A stretch of DNA of 50,955 nucleotides from an uncultured Hungatella sp. (GCA_910579515.1 CAJTUV010000026.1:1-50955); one strand, 5' to 3'. Positions 41,737 to 50,624 are shown, counted from the stretch's first letter. A program made the numbers and translations. The notes: generated from the sequence alone by a model not told the origin.

Positions 41737-42633
41737 TTAAAGGTCAAACAGGCTTAACTGCATGTTCTCATACCTTCTTTTATACGCACAGATAATATCC
41801 TTCATATTATATAATATCCCATAACGCTCACATTCTGCTGTGAATCCTTTCCACAAAGATTTTGCCTTCAGACTGTGGCATTCATACCGATTACCATACG
41901 TTTTTCCATATTGCGCCAAAAGACCTTCCTCTGGAAAAATCCTCTCCAGCTCTTTAAAATACCATTCCCTCTGGCTGTCCCGCAGCGTCATGCCAAAGAA
42001 GGCGTAAATAAATTTTGCGCCAGCTTCATGAGCCGCCTTCACAATTCCTGAGATATTTTCCTGATTGTCCTCCAAAAAAGGCAAGACAGGCATCAAAAGA
42101 ATCCCTGTAAAGATTCCCTTGTCGCTTAAATTGGAAATCATATCCAAACGTTTGGAAGACTCTGGGGCATTCGGCTCCAGTTTTTTTGATAACGTATCAT
42201 CTATGGCAGTCACAGTCACTTTACACAAGACTGGTGAATGCTCTCTGATGCTGTCCAGAATATCCATATCTCGTAAAAGAAGCGTGCTTTTGGTGGCAAT
42301 CCCAATGCCGAATCCAAAGGCGTCTAAAAGCTCCAGGGCATGTCTGGTCAAATTCAGCTCCTTTTCAAAAGGATTATAAGGATCACTCATGGAGCCAGTT
42401 CCCACCACCCCTTTTTTCACTTTCCTGCGCAGCTCATCCCGAATCATCATAAGCGCGTTTTCCTTGGCCCGCACCTGATGAAAATCTTTAATCTGATAAC
42501 AGTCCGAACGGCTGTCACAATAGATGCAGTCATGGCAGCAGCCTCTGTAAATATTCATATTATAATCCAGTCCAAACCAACTGCTGTCCTTTACCTTGGT
42601 GATGATGTGCTTGGCGGGAATGTAGTCTATCAT
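41737..42633 (-). CDS. SPL-family radical SAM protein
   Basis: A 298-residue radical SAM enzyme. The iron-sulfur motif is CCHDCIYC (CxxxCxxC) near residue 30, in the context NIYRGCCHDCIYCDSRSDC, which matches the spore photoproduct lyase / Rv2578c-type group. GTGSMSDPYNPFEKE, GIGIATKSTLLLRD and VTVTAIDDTLSKKLEPNAPES are further family blocks. True SplB has a catalytic Cys further along; I could not confirm it. In a spore former a DNA-repair role is possible but not shown. The start at 42633 has AAAGG 11 bases upstream. Confidence 0.85.
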   Translation of the reverse strand: MIDYIPAKHIITKVKDSSWFGLDYNMNIYRGCCHDCIYCDSRSDCYQIKDFHQVRAKENALMMIRDELRRKVKKGVVGTGSMSDPYNPFEKELNLTRHALELLDAFGFGIGIATKSTLLLRDMDILDSIREHSPVLCKVTVTAIDDTLSKKLEPNAPESSKRLDMISNLSDKGIFTGILLMPVLPFLEDNQENISGIVKAAHEAGAKFIYAFFGMTLRDSQREWYFKELERIFPEEGLLAQYGKTYGNRYECHSLKAKSLWKGFTAECERYGILYNMKDIICAYKRRYENMQLSLFDL

Positions 42634-42799
42634 ATTCTTAATACCTTTCGTGGGGGAGCGAGGGGGATATTGTTGAAACGGTTGTGACATTTGCCAAATT
42701 TTCAACCTCGCCGGGAATAAAAACAAAAGCCTCTTTTGTAATCATATCCTATTGTTTTGTATAGAGTCAAGTATTTTCCAGAAAGACATAGAACGCGGA

Positions 42800-42828
42800 T
42801 TGTTTTCACTGAAGTGATGTGCTATACT
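42800..42828 (+). promoter_or_regulatory. Promoter of the GNAT gene with a small inverted repeat in the spacer
   Basis: TTGTTT (42800-42805), 17 bases, TATACT (42823-42828). The spacer holds TCACTGAAGTGA (arms TCACT/AGTGA), a possible operator. Confidence 0.6.
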
Positions 42829-42877
42829 TGGGGCGGCAAACTAACTGACAAGCATCAATTTGTAAAGGAGATTTAAA

Positions 42878-43330
42878 ATGAATATTAGGAAAGCGATAAT
42901 TGATGATTTATCAAGAGTAGCCGAAATATATGTATTTAATAACAGGATAAATTTTTTCCCTATATTTAAAGACGAAAGTTTCTCTTTTGGTGAATTGCAA
43001 GTTGTTTCATTGGTAAATAATTACTTCAAAAAAGATGAAATCATAAAAAACATATATGTATTTGATAGCGGATTGATAAAAGGTTTTATTCAAATGAACG
43101 AAACAGAGATTTGTAAATTGTATGTAGATATAGCTTTTCAAAGCGAGGGAATCGGCAGTGAGCTAATCGAATTTGCAATTAGAGAACTTCATGCAAATAA
43201 TTTATGGGCATTAGAAAAAAATGTCAGAGCAATTTCTTTTTACCAGAGGCATGGCTTTCATTTGACAGGTCAGAAAAAGTTTGAAGAAGATACAACAGAA
43301 TATCTTGTTAAGTTAGATAGGAGAGTGTGA
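42878..43330 (+). CDS. GNAT-family N-acetyltransferase
   Basis: A 150-residue acetyl-CoA-dependent transferase. The N-terminal MNIRKAIIDDLSRVAEIYV is the usual GNAT opening. The acetyl-CoA loop is ICKLYVDIAFQSEGIGSELIEFAI (motif A, with Q-S-E-G-I-G), and the C-terminal WALEKNVRAISFYQRHGFHLTGQKKF is motif B. AAAGGAG lies 7 bases before the ATG. The codon use is clearly more AT-rich than that of the housekeeping genes, pointing to transfer. The substrate is unknown. It ends 130 bases before the nested palindrome. Confidence 0.88.
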   Translation: MNIRKAIIDDLSRVAEIYVFNNRINFFPIFKDESFSFGELQVVSLVNNYFKKDEIIKNIYVFDSGLIKGFIQMNETEICKLYVDIAFQSEGIGSELIEFAIRELHANNLWALEKNVRAISFYQRHGFHLTGQKKFEEDTTEYLVKLDRRV

Positions 43331-43462
43331 GACTGCTTTTGTGGTCTCTTCCCTCACTCTGCCCCAGTCTTTCCCCATACAGAACGATCAGCTGGTTCAG
43401 CAGCTGGCCCCAGCACGGTATCTCTGCGGACAATTTCTGGCTTCATACATATCAGTTGTACA

Positions 43463-43652
43463 TACCCTCAGTGGACAAGGGGACACATGGTTTTTCACCC
43501 CAGATTTGTGATTCTGCCGCGTTACTGTCGTTCAGCGTACGTCCAGTACGCTTCGTTCCAGTGCCTTACAGAATCACAAATCTGGGGCGCAAAACTCCTT
43601 CGGACCCCAAGTGCCGTATTTGGGGCGTGTGTCCCCTTGTCCACTGAGGGTA
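43463..43652. mobile_element. MITE-like nested palindrome
   Basis: Perfect 25-base inverted repeats end the element: 43463-43487 and 43628-43652 (left arm starts TACCCTCAGTGGACAAGG). Within them is a second perfect 19-base inverted repeat (43498-43516 with 43569-43587) and a 7-base one (AGCGTAC, 43534-43540, with GTACGCT, 43546-43552). The outermost TA on each side could be a TA target duplication, as made by IS630/mariner-type MITEs. There is no ORF of note. It ends two bases from the nitrilase stop codon and may also act as a terminator for the convergent genes. The 130 bases between it and the GNAT gene hold nothing I recognise. Confidence 0.65.
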
Positions 43653-43653
43653 A

Positions 43654-44535
43654 TTAATCCCGATAATCGCTTCTAATAAACGGCTTGACAATGTTCAATT
43701 CGGTCAAAATTCTATACTTTTTTGGACGTCGATATGCATTCCCGTGCACTTCGCTTTCCCGATATCTTCGGAGCTGCTCTAAATCAAGCTCGGCAATATA
43801 AATTCCTTCTTCTTCACCTGCCTGAAAAATACAGGTATCTCTTGAACCGCCTTCATTCGGCAAATAGGCAACACCGTCGAATACGCTTGAGTTACCGTTA
43901 CAATCAGGCACAGTTTGGGGATAATTACAGGTAGCAATCGCCAACATATTTTCAAAAGTTCTGCCACGAAGTTGTGAAAGGCGGTTTATTTCCATTGGGC
44001 AGGCATTTGGAACAAGAATCAGTTCCGCACCTTTTAACATGAGTATTCTCGCACTTTCAGGAAATTCTCTGTCATAACAAATCATTGCGCCTATTTTTAC
44101 CTTTCCACAAGACGTATCAAGTGTTGTAACATAAAATTCCTCGCCTGGTGTCAAATTTCGTTCTACACTAAAATCACAGGTATGCACTTTCGCATAAACA
44201 AATTTTAACTCTCCATATCTGTCAAAAAGGGCAAGCGAATTACGGGGAGCATTTTTATATTTTTCAAGCAGTGTAATTCCAATAGCCATATTAAGCTGCT
44301 TTGCAAGTGTGCCAAACGGATTGATAAAATCACTATCAATAGAAACAGCTTCTTTTTTCCACTCGTCCACAGGTCTGTCATAAATGTTATATCCGTTGCT
44401 CCACATCTCGGGGAACAGTGCGATGTCAGCCCCCTTCTCTTTTGCTTTTTTACAGCATATGATTCCTTTTTCGAGATTTTCATCTGAATTTTTACACGGT
44501 GCAATTTGTAATAATGCAATTTTGAGCATACTCAT
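43654..44535 (-). CDS. Carbon-nitrogen hydrolase (nitrilase superfamily)
   Basis: A 293-residue amidase-type enzyme with the catalytic triad in place: Glu in LFPEMWSNGYN, Lys in YAKVHTCDF and Cys in MICYDREFPES. The C-terminal NEGGSRDTCIFQAGEEEGIYIAELDLEQLRRYRE is the usual strand-helix ending. It resembles N-carbamoylputrescine amidase and omega-amidase relatives, but the substrate is not determined. AAGGAAAATG precedes the ATG at 44535. Neighbours (GNAT, XRE) suggest an accessory patch rather than a pathway operon. Confidence 0.88.
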   Translation of the reverse strand: MSMLKIALLQIAPCKNSDENLEKGIICCKKAKEKGADIALFPEMWSNGYNIYDRPVDEWKKEAVSIDSDFINPFGTLAKQLNMAIGITLLEKYKNAPRNSLALFDRYGELKFVYAKVHTCDFSVERNLTPGEEFYVTTLDTSCGKVKIGAMICYDREFPESARILMLKGAELILVPNACPMEINRLSQLRGRTFENMLAIATCNYPQTVPDCNGNSSVFDGVAYLPNEGGSRDTCIFQAGEEEGIYIAELDLEQLRRYRESEVHGNAYRRPKKYRILTELNIVKPFIRSDYRD

Positions 44536-44577
44536 ATTTCATTTTCCTTTCAAACAAAAAATCAATCATGTTCTTGC

Positions 44578-44772
44578 CTAGCTTGAATGTACAACATTAT
44601 ACAACGAAAATTTAAAGTTAGCTATGATCTTTTCTATTGTATAAGATTGCAAACTTTTTTGACATCCATTCTTTTCATAAAATCCCTCTATCCCCGGTTG
44701 AGAACCAAAGTATAACATAGTAGGCGTACTATCTTTTGCCAGTAAGAACGCTCCGTATTTGAACTTGTAACG
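44578..44772 (-). pseudogene. C-terminal remnant of a GNAT acetyltransferase
   Basis: Directly after the XRE stop codon, in the same frame, 64 codons read RYKFKYGAFLLAKDSTPTML..., then GSQPGIEGFYEKNGCQKSL, to a TAG at 44578. The block GIEGFYEKNGC is the typical motif B / C-terminal end of GNAT proteins. There is no start codon and no N-terminal acetyl-CoA loop, so it is a decayed fragment. Rejoining it to the XRE frame would need only loss of the TAG. The rest of the gap down to the nitrilase gene (44536-44577) is AT-rich with no further feature. Confidence 0.65.
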
Positions 44773-45807
44773 CTACAATACGCTTTTCAGTTTTTCCCAA
44801 TCTTCATTTCCCTGCATATAATTAAAGGTTTCATCTCGAAGAGACTTCAAAAGCTCCTGCTTTAATCCGACTAAAAAATTAGAGTCAACAGATTTTATCG
44901 TCATATGTTGATAAAGCTCAGATTTTGTAAAATCACCTATCGTTCCAACGCTATCCAATATTTCCTGCATAAGCTGTGCCGTCCATACAACATCCCTTTC
45001 CCATGCTGCAACATCCAGTCCGAAACAAACCTCATTATATTTGCCCATTTCAAATGTAGACGCAGCAGAGGACGAAACTTCAACCAGCTTTTTTGCCATT
45101 TCATGATTATCATCTTCCATGTAAAGAATGCGCAAATCATTTAATACCATCTGTATGTGTTGATATCCGCAATAAATCAATTCTTCGTATGCACGATAGG
45201 CTTCCGTCCGTTTGCCTGTTTTACTGTTCACAAGTGCTTCCTTGCGTTTGCGTTCTGGATTCTCCATGGAGAAATAATCCAAATAATGAGATGCTTTTTC
45301 ATAATCCTTTTTCCGAACAAATGCATGAAACAGTGAATCCGCTGCTTGATTACGAATCCGTTCGTCCTCTGAGAGTAAACATCTCTCGTACCATCCAAAT
45401 ATTACATTATCATAATTGTCCTTGTTTGGGAGTTTTATGGCCATTCGGTTCGCATCCAGAATAACTGCCACCTGCCAAATCAACTTTTCGCAATTAGGGT
45501 ATTTCTCGATCATTTCCTTTACGGAAAGAAATACATCATAGAAGCCTTTGCCCTCCAACTCCTTTTGAATCTTTGACAGATATTGGTTAATTTCTTCGTC
45601 TGTTAGCTCATCTTTAAAGGACAGAAGTTCATCTGTAGTAATACCAAGAAGCCGTGCAATAGGAGCAAGCAAAGCAACATCTGGCAGTGTGTTGCCTCTT
45701 TCCCATTTGTTTACAGCTGGAGCGGTCACGCCGAGACGAGAAGCCATCTCCTCTTGTGTCATACCTTTATTCTTTCTGTATTTTTTTATAACATTTCCCA
45801 TTGTCAT
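44773..45807 (-). CDS. XRE-family transcriptional regulator with helical C-terminal domain
   Basis: A 344-residue regulator. The Cro/C1-type helix-turn-helix is at residues 3-58 (GNVIKKYRKNKGMTQEEMASRLGVTAPAVNKWERGNTLPDVALLAPIARLLG). The remaining 280 residues are helical and TPR-like (DSLFHAFVRKKDYEKASHYLDYFS, KTGKRTEAYRAYEELIYCG), as in Rgg/PlcR-like peptide- or ligand-sensing regulators and the common Lachnospiraceae XRE group. The start at 45807 has GGGAG 10 bases upstream. No signal peptide gene for a cognate peptide was seen nearby. The target is unknown. Confidence 0.85.
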   Translation of the reverse strand: MTMGNVIKKYRKNKGMTQEEMASRLGVTAPAVNKWERGNTLPDVALLAPIARLLGITTDELLSFKDELTDEEINQYLSKIQKELEGKGFYDVFLSVKEMIEKYPNCEKLIWQVAVILDANRMAIKLPNKDNYDNVIFGWYERCLLSEDERIRNQAADSLFHAFVRKKDYEKASHYLDYFSMENPERKRKEALVNSKTGKRTEAYRAYEELIYCGYQHIQMVLNDLRILYMEDDNHEMAKKLVEVSSSAASTFEMGKYNEVCFGLDVAAWERDVVWTAQLMQEILDSVGTIGDFTKSELYQHMTIKSVDSNFLVGLKQELLKSLRDETFNYMQGNEDWEKLKSVL

Positions 45808-45813
45808 GTTCAA

Positions 45814-46226
45814 CTATCTCCCTAACAATTTTTGAATCGATTCTGTGTATAGTATAGCTGATTGGAACTCAAAAATCTATTGAATGCAAGTAAACTAACT
45901 AGAATTATTTTTTACTATTAGTTAATTTTGATGCGTGAGTCCATATTCTGGATATCTATGTACGTTACTTTCTCTGCTTTCTGTCAAACTTCCATTCACA
46001 TAAAACAAAGTCCCGATTTTTAGCCCCTCCTATTGGTCATGTATAAAATAATTTTAGTCATTTACTGGGGTATTTTCAATACACCAAACATTACAGACGT
46101 TATGCCCTGTGTCTGTTTCATGCCCTCCTTCTGGCGCCTACCTTCATGCGGCTCTCTCTTGCCATTTTTCCCAGTCCATGATAATATGCTTTTATAGAAT
46201 AATGAAAAGAAAAGGTGCAGCCATCT
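45814..46226. other. AT-rich stretch without a recognisable gene
   Basis: About 410 bases between divergent XRE and YihY genes. I see a TAACTA/TAGTTA inverted repeat near 45895-45926 with a T-rich loop and a TATACT -10-like hexamer for XRE near 45854-45859, but no ORF with a family signature on either strand. It may hold decayed sequence. Confidence 0.5.
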
Positions 46227-47045
46227 ATGATTTCCCTGATTGTTCACGGCAAAGAAATTTTTGACAAGTACAAAAGAGATGAGGTTACCGTCTATGCGGC
46301 CCAGGCCTCGTTTTTTACTGTCATCTCTTTTTTCCCTTTTATTATGCTCCTGCTCACTTTGATTCAATTCATACCAGGAGTAAACAAATCTGACTTATTG
46401 TCCATTCTGGTAACGATTATGCCTGACATGCTGGATGCTTTGGTGGTAAGCATTGTGGATGATTTATATAACAAATCTCCTGCAACCATTGTGTCTATTT
46501 CCGCCATTGTAGCACTTTGGTCTGCGGCCAGAGGTATGCTGGGGATTGAGCGTGGCTTAAACCGAGTGTTCGAAAGCCCTGAGAAACGGGGCTATATTCT
46601 CCGTCGGCTCATCTGTGCAGGTTACACCGTCCTCTTCATCATCGCCTGCGTTGCCAGCCTGCTTTTGTTGGTATTGGGAAGCTCGATTCAACGCTTTTTG
46701 GTGAAATGGCTGCCTGTTTTTTCTCACTTTACTGGATTTTTGTTCGGTCTTAGGCCCTTATTGACACTCTGGCTTTTGATTTTTATTTTCAGCGGCCTAT
46801 ATACCTACGTCCCCCTGCGCAAGCACAGCCTGCGCAGCCAGATGCCCGGAGCGTTATTTAGCACTGTAGGATGGATGATCTTTTCGGCTCTGTTTTCCAT
46901 TTATTTTAATAACTTCAGCAACTACTCCTATATGTACGGAAGCCTGACCGCCGTAGTGGTTTTAATGCTGTGGCTTTATATCTGCATCTGCATTCTCTTA
47001 ATCGGCGCAGAAATCAACTATCACTTAGAGCGTCATAATACTTAA
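46227..47045 (+). CDS. YihY/BrkB-family membrane protein
   Basis: A 272-residue membrane protein with six membrane segments. The family opening is EVTVYAAQASFFTVISFFPFIMLLLTLIQ; later blocks are ALWSAARGMLGIERGLNRVFE, SGLYTYVPLRKHSLRSQMPGALFSTVGWMIFSALFSIYFNNFSNYSYMYGSLTAVVVLMLWLYICICILLIGAEIN. These are the YihY signature segments. Despite the old name (ribonuclease BN) it is an integral membrane protein of unclear function. The ATG at 46227 is preceded by AAAAGG at about 12 bases; a GTG four codons upstream is the alternative. Confidence 0.9.
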   Translation: MISLIVHGKEIFDKYKRDEVTVYAAQASFFTVISFFPFIMLLLTLIQFIPGVNKSDLLSILVTIMPDMLDALVVSIVDDLYNKSPATIVSISAIVALWSAARGMLGIERGLNRVFESPEKRGYILRRLICAGYTVLFIIACVASLLLLVLGSSIQRFLVKWLPVFSHFTGFLFGLRPLLTLWLLIFIFSGLYTYVPLRKHSLRSQMPGALFSTVGWMIFSALFSIYFNNFSNYSYMYGSLTAVVVLMLWLYICICILLIGAEINYHLERHNT

Positions 47046-47126
47046 ATTTCCTCTGGTTTTTCCATGTATCCTATGTTATAATTAGGAACATTGGAGTAAA
47101 AATTCGCGTTTGGAGGAAAATTTTAT

Positions 47127-48362
47127 ATGTATGGAAATGTTATTGTAGGCCAGTCTGGCGGCCCTACCGCTGTTATCAATTCCAGCTTGGCAGGAGTTTT
47201 CAGAACTGCCATTGACCGCGGAGCAAAAAAAGTATACGGTATGCGCTACGGAATCCAGGGGTTATTGGATGAGATGTATGTAGATTTGTCCGACTATATC
47301 AAGAATGAGCTGGACATCGAAATTTTAAAAAGAACGCCTTCTGCATTCCTGGGCACCTGCCGTTACAAACTGCCTGCGATTCATGAGAATCAGGACATCT
47401 ATGTTAAGATTTTTGAAATCTTAAACAAGCTGAACATTGAATGTTTTATCTATATCGGCGGCAATGATTCCATGGATACCATCAAAAAATTGTCCGATTA
47501 TGCAATCCTCACCGGACAGACCCAGAAATTTGTAGGGGTTCCTAAAACCATCGACAACGACCTGGCTCTGACGGATCACACTCCTGGCTATGGAAGTGCG
47601 GCAAAGTATATTGCCACCTCCACCAAGGAAATCATCCGCGATGGAAACGGATTCTCTTATAAAAAACAGTTAGTCACCATTATTGAGATTATGGGACGTA
47701 ATGCTGGATGGCTGACCGGCGCTGCTGCCCTGGCAAAGGGAGAGGAGTGCGAAGGAGTGGATTTGATTTATCTTCCAGAAGTTCCCTTTGACACCGAAGC
47801 CTTTATTACCAAGATTAATGAACTGTTAAAGAAAAAAAGCACCGTGTTTGTCGCTATCTCTGAGGGAATCCGCTTAAAGGATGGTACGTATGTCAGCGAG
47901 GCAGGCGGCGGTTCCGACTATGTAGATGCCTTTGGCCATAAGCAGTTAACCGGCTCTGCTACTTACCTTGCCAATTTAATCAACCATGAAATCGGCTGCA
48001 AGACCAGAGCCGTAGAATTTAGTTCCCTTCAAAGAAGCGCCTCCCACCTGGCCTCCCGTGTAGACATCAACGAGGCGTTTATGGTAGGCGGAGCTGCGGT
48101 AAAGGCAGCAGATGAGGGAGACAGCGGTAAAATGGTTGTCATTGACCGCGTGTCTGATGATCCATATCAGTCTGCAACCGGTGTTTATGACGTTCATAAA
48201 ATTGCCAACGGCGAGAAACTGGTTCCGAGAAACTGGATAAACGAAGACGGCACCTATGTGACAGAAGACTTTATTGACTACGTACGCCCCTTGATTCAAG
48301 GCGATTATCCATGCGTTATGGTAAACGGTCTTCCAAGACATCTGTATTTAAAGCACGAATAA
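47127..48362 (+). CDS. pfp: 6-phosphofructokinase, PPi-dependent type
   Basis: A 411-residue phosphofructokinase of the glycolytic committed step. The nucleotide/PPi loop is IVGQSGGPTAVIN. Two positions separate PPi from ATP enzymes: the GGDG motif reads GGNDSMDT, with Asp where ATP enzymes have Gly, and the PxTIDND motif is PKTIDNDL, with Lys where ATP enzymes have Gly. Both favour PPi as phosphoryl donor. The substrate-binding IMGRNAGWLTG and a late RxxxLGxxQRxG-like segment (KTRAVEFSSLQRSASH) are present. GGAGG lies about 9 bases before the ATG and a TATAAT-like -10 near 47077. Confidence 0.92.
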   Translation: MYGNVIVGQSGGPTAVINSSLAGVFRTAIDRGAKKVYGMRYGIQGLLDEMYVDLSDYIKNELDIEILKRTPSAFLGTCRYKLPAIHENQDIYVKIFEILNKLNIECFIYIGGNDSMDTIKKLSDYAILTGQTQKFVGVPKTIDNDLALTDHTPGYGSAAKYIATSTKEIIRDGNGFSYKKQLVTIIEIMGRNAGWLTGAAALAKGEECEGVDLIYLPEVPFDTEAFITKINELLKKKSTVFVAISEGIRLKDGTYVSEAGGGSDYVDAFGHKQLTGSATYLANLINHEIGCKTRAVEFSSLQRSASHLASRVDINEAFMVGGAAVKAADEGDSGKMVVIDRVSDDPYQSATGVYDVHKIANGEKLVPRNWINEDGTYVTEDFIDYVRPLIQGDYPCVMVNGLPRHLYLKHE

Positions 48363-48370
48363 TTATAAGG

Positions 48371-48413
48371 AAACCGCAGAAATCTCCATTCAAAGGACAT
48401 TTCTGCGGTTTTT
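48371..48413. terminator. Bidirectional terminator between pfp and the M32 carboxypeptidase
   Basis: Thirteen-base perfect stem AAACCGCAGAAAT (48371-48383) with ATTTCTGCGGTTT (48399-48411), T-run after it on the plus strand and A-run on the other side. It serves the two convergent genes. Confidence 0.9.
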
Positions 48414-48414
48414 C

Positions 48415-49914
48415 TTACCTGTCAATATGATAAATCCGGCCATACTTCTCTATCAGATAATCCACATAATATTGAGGATTAAAGTCTTCCCCTGTCACCT
48501 CTTTAAGAATCTGACGGCTGGTTTTCAATTTTCCATACTTGTGAATATTCTCCCTGAGAAATTCCCGAATCACCCTTATCTCTCCGTTTCTCAAAAGCCC
48601 GTCAAAATCCATCTTCTTTTTCATGGAAGCAAAAAACTGAGCGCCAAAAGCGCTGCCCAGAGCATAGGAAGGAAAATACCCAATGGAGCCCTGAGACCAG
48701 TGAATATCCTGAAGAACCCCCTGTGATACGTCTTTGGGGCGAACGCCTAAGTATTCTTCATATTTATCCGCCCAAACCTCTGGCAGTTTTTCCACATCCA
48801 AACCTTCCTCAACCAGCATCTTCTCTATCTCATATCGAATCATCACGTGAAGGCTGTATGTCAATTCATCTGCCTGAATCCGAATCAGGCCAGGCGTCAC
48901 TTTATTGATCCCTCTAACAAACTGTTCCAGAGAAATCTTTCCCAGTTGATCCGGAAATGTTTCCTGAAGCTTCCCATAAACCGGCTCCCAAAATGCCAGG
49001 CTTCGTCCAATGATATTCTCAAAAAATCTGGACTGGGATTCGTGCATCCCCATAGAAATCCCCTGTCCCACAGGAGTCTGAGTCAGCTCGTTTGGTATTC
49101 CCATTTCATAGATGCCATGACCGCACTCATGAATCACGGAAAATATAGAGTCATCTACATGGTCATTATATGCCGTGGTGATTCTCACATCGTGGTTGTG
49201 AAGGTTTGTAGTAAAGGGATGAGCGCTGACTGCCATCACGCCTTTGTCAAAATCAAACCCCACATACTCTGCCAGAAACCGTCCGATCTCCTCCTGTTTT
49301 TCCTCAGAATAATCGCCTGTCAGAAAACTGTCGTCCACAACTCTTTTACTGTCTGTTAATTGTTTCAAAAACGGCACTAGACGTTCTTTTAACATAGCAA
49401 AAAACTGGTCCAGAGACTTCATATCAAAATCTTCTTCAAAATTTTTTAGCATCACATCATAAAGCTTCTGGCCCTCTTTTGCCTGGTAAGAGGCAAACCG
49501 CTTCTGATAGTCCAGGATCTTTTTTAACACCGGGGCAAATGCCTTAAAATCTTTTTCCTTCCTGGCCTTCGCCCAGATTCTGGCGGATTCTGAAGTCAGT
49601 TCTGCAAATTCTCGATACTCGTCAGCCGGAATACAATCAAGGCGTTTTTGCTCCTTTTCCACCTCACGGACAATGGCAGTCTCGACCTCCGATAAATCGG
49701 TTTCTTCTTTACATGCCTTTATCAAAGCCTTTCCCTTTTCGTCAGTCATAATCCGAAAATATTCGCCGGACAGAGCGCCAATCATTTTTCCAGTATAAGC
49801 TCCCGCCTCTTTGGGGGCCAATGTCTCATTGTCCCACTCAAACAAGGTCAGGGCTGTCTGAAGCGCCTGGGCCGTCTCCAGGTAGGTTTCCAGTTCCTGA
49901 TATGCTTTCGTCAT
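48415..49914 (-). CDS. Metallocarboxypeptidase, family M32
   Basis: A 499-residue zinc carboxypeptidase. The catalytic motif is VIHECGHGIYEMG (HExxH), preceded by the family block DVRITTAYNDHVDDSIFSV and followed by GMHESQSRFFENIIGRSLAFW (third zinc ligand Glu in HESQ) and GLIRIQADELTYSLHVMIRYEIEK. AAGGAG lies 7 bases before the ATG at 49914; an upstream start at 49947 would include the ribosome site. It is cytoplasmic, with no signal peptide, and likely trims peptides. Confidence 0.93.
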   Translation of the reverse strand: MTKAYQELETYLETAQALQTALTLFEWDNETLAPKEAGAYTGKMIGALSGEYFRIMTDEKGKALIKACKEETDLSEVETAIVREVEKEQKRLDCIPADEYREFAELTSESARIWAKARKEKDFKAFAPVLKKILDYQKRFASYQAKEGQKLYDVMLKNFEEDFDMKSLDQFFAMLKERLVPFLKQLTDSKRVVDDSFLTGDYSEEKQEEIGRFLAEYVGFDFDKGVMAVSAHPFTTNLHNHDVRITTAYNDHVDDSIFSVIHECGHGIYEMGIPNELTQTPVGQGISMGMHESQSRFFENIIGRSLAFWEPVYGKLQETFPDQLGKISLEQFVRGINKVTPGLIRIQADELTYSLHVMIRYEIEKMLVEEGLDVEKLPEVWADKYEEYLGVRPKDVSQGVLQDIHWSQGSIGYFPSYALGSAFGAQFFASMKKKMDFDGLLRNGEIRVIREFLRENIHKYGKLKTSRQILKEVTGEDFNPQYYVDYLIEKYGRIYHIDR

Positions 49915-49986
49915 GGTTTTCTCCTTCTTCTTTCTTGGTATTCTCAATTAGTTCTCTCTTATCCACTGAGGGAATCCTTTCAATAT

Positions 49987-50030
49987 AAAACTGCCCCTTG
50001 CCGAACAATGCCAGCAAGACAGGCAGTTTT
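49987..50030 (-). terminator. Terminator after the Nudix gene
   Basis: AAAACTGCC (49987-49995) with GGCAGTTTT (50022-50030) and an inner CTTGC/GCAAG pairing, flanked by A- and T-rich sequence on both strands. It lies 5 bases past the Nudix stop. Confidence 0.85.
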
Positions 50031-50035
50031 CATCC

Positions 50036-50488
50036 TTAGTAGTATTTCCTGGAACCCCACAGGTTATTCTTTTTCAGTTCCAAATACTCGTTATACGCCT
50101 TCTCTAAAATCTGTTTCTCATTAGAAAACTTCAGAAGATGGTAGGCCTCATAGAACTTATAGTATCCTGAATCCATGAAATACTCCTCACGTTGTGGTTT
50201 ACTGTAGTAGCTGTCTGCCATCATCAGATACCAGTGGACGTCTTTCTCCACCATATCCTGGGGTGTACTGAAAGAGTATTGACTTTTTCCAATATATTTT
50301 ATAATGGAAGCGCTGACACCAGTCTCTTCTTTCACCTCGCGCAAAGCCGTCTCTTTATACTCTTCTCCCTCCTCTACAGTTCCTTTCGGCAAAACCCAAC
50401 CCTCGTATTTGTTTCTGTAGTTCTTATACAAAACCAGAATCTTACCTCGAAATATCACCACACCGCCACAGCTCGTTGCCTCTATCAT
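50036..50488 (-). CDS. Nudix hydrolase
   Basis: A 150-residue nucleotide-diphosphate hydrolase. The Nudix box GTVEEGEEYKETALREVKEETGV is complete (G-x5-E-x7-REVxEExGV). The N-terminal SCGGVVIFRGKILVLYKNYRNKYEGWVLPKG is the typical strand before it. The C-terminal part (YYSKPQREEYFMDSGYYKFYEAYHLLKF) has no special signature. AGGAGG lies 7 bases before the ATG at 50488. The substrate is unknown; Ap4A or 8-oxo nucleotides are common for the family. Confidence 0.9.
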   Translation of the reverse strand: MIEATSCGGVVIFRGKILVLYKNYRNKYEGWVLPKGTVEEGEEYKETALREVKEETGVSASIIKYIGKSQYSFSTPQDMVEKDVHWYLMMADSYYSKPQREEYFMDSGYYKFYEAYHLLKFSNEKQILEKAYNEYLELKKNNLWGSRKYY

Positions 50489-50563
50489 TGCAATTCCTCC
50501 TGTTTGGGCCTGCCCCACGAACACCTTTTGCAGGCTATTGGTGTGTCATCATAGACTGATGCT

Positions 50564-50592
50564 AGTATACCTCGTTTTGACTGGTTATGCAA
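50564..50592 (-). promoter_or_regulatory. Promoter of the Nudix gene
   Basis: Minus strand TTGCAT (50587-50592), 17 bases, TATACT (50564-50569), about 75 bases before the start. Confidence 0.7.
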
Positions 50593-50624
50593 GGTTATAT
50601 GATTACTTTCTTCCAAACCACACT

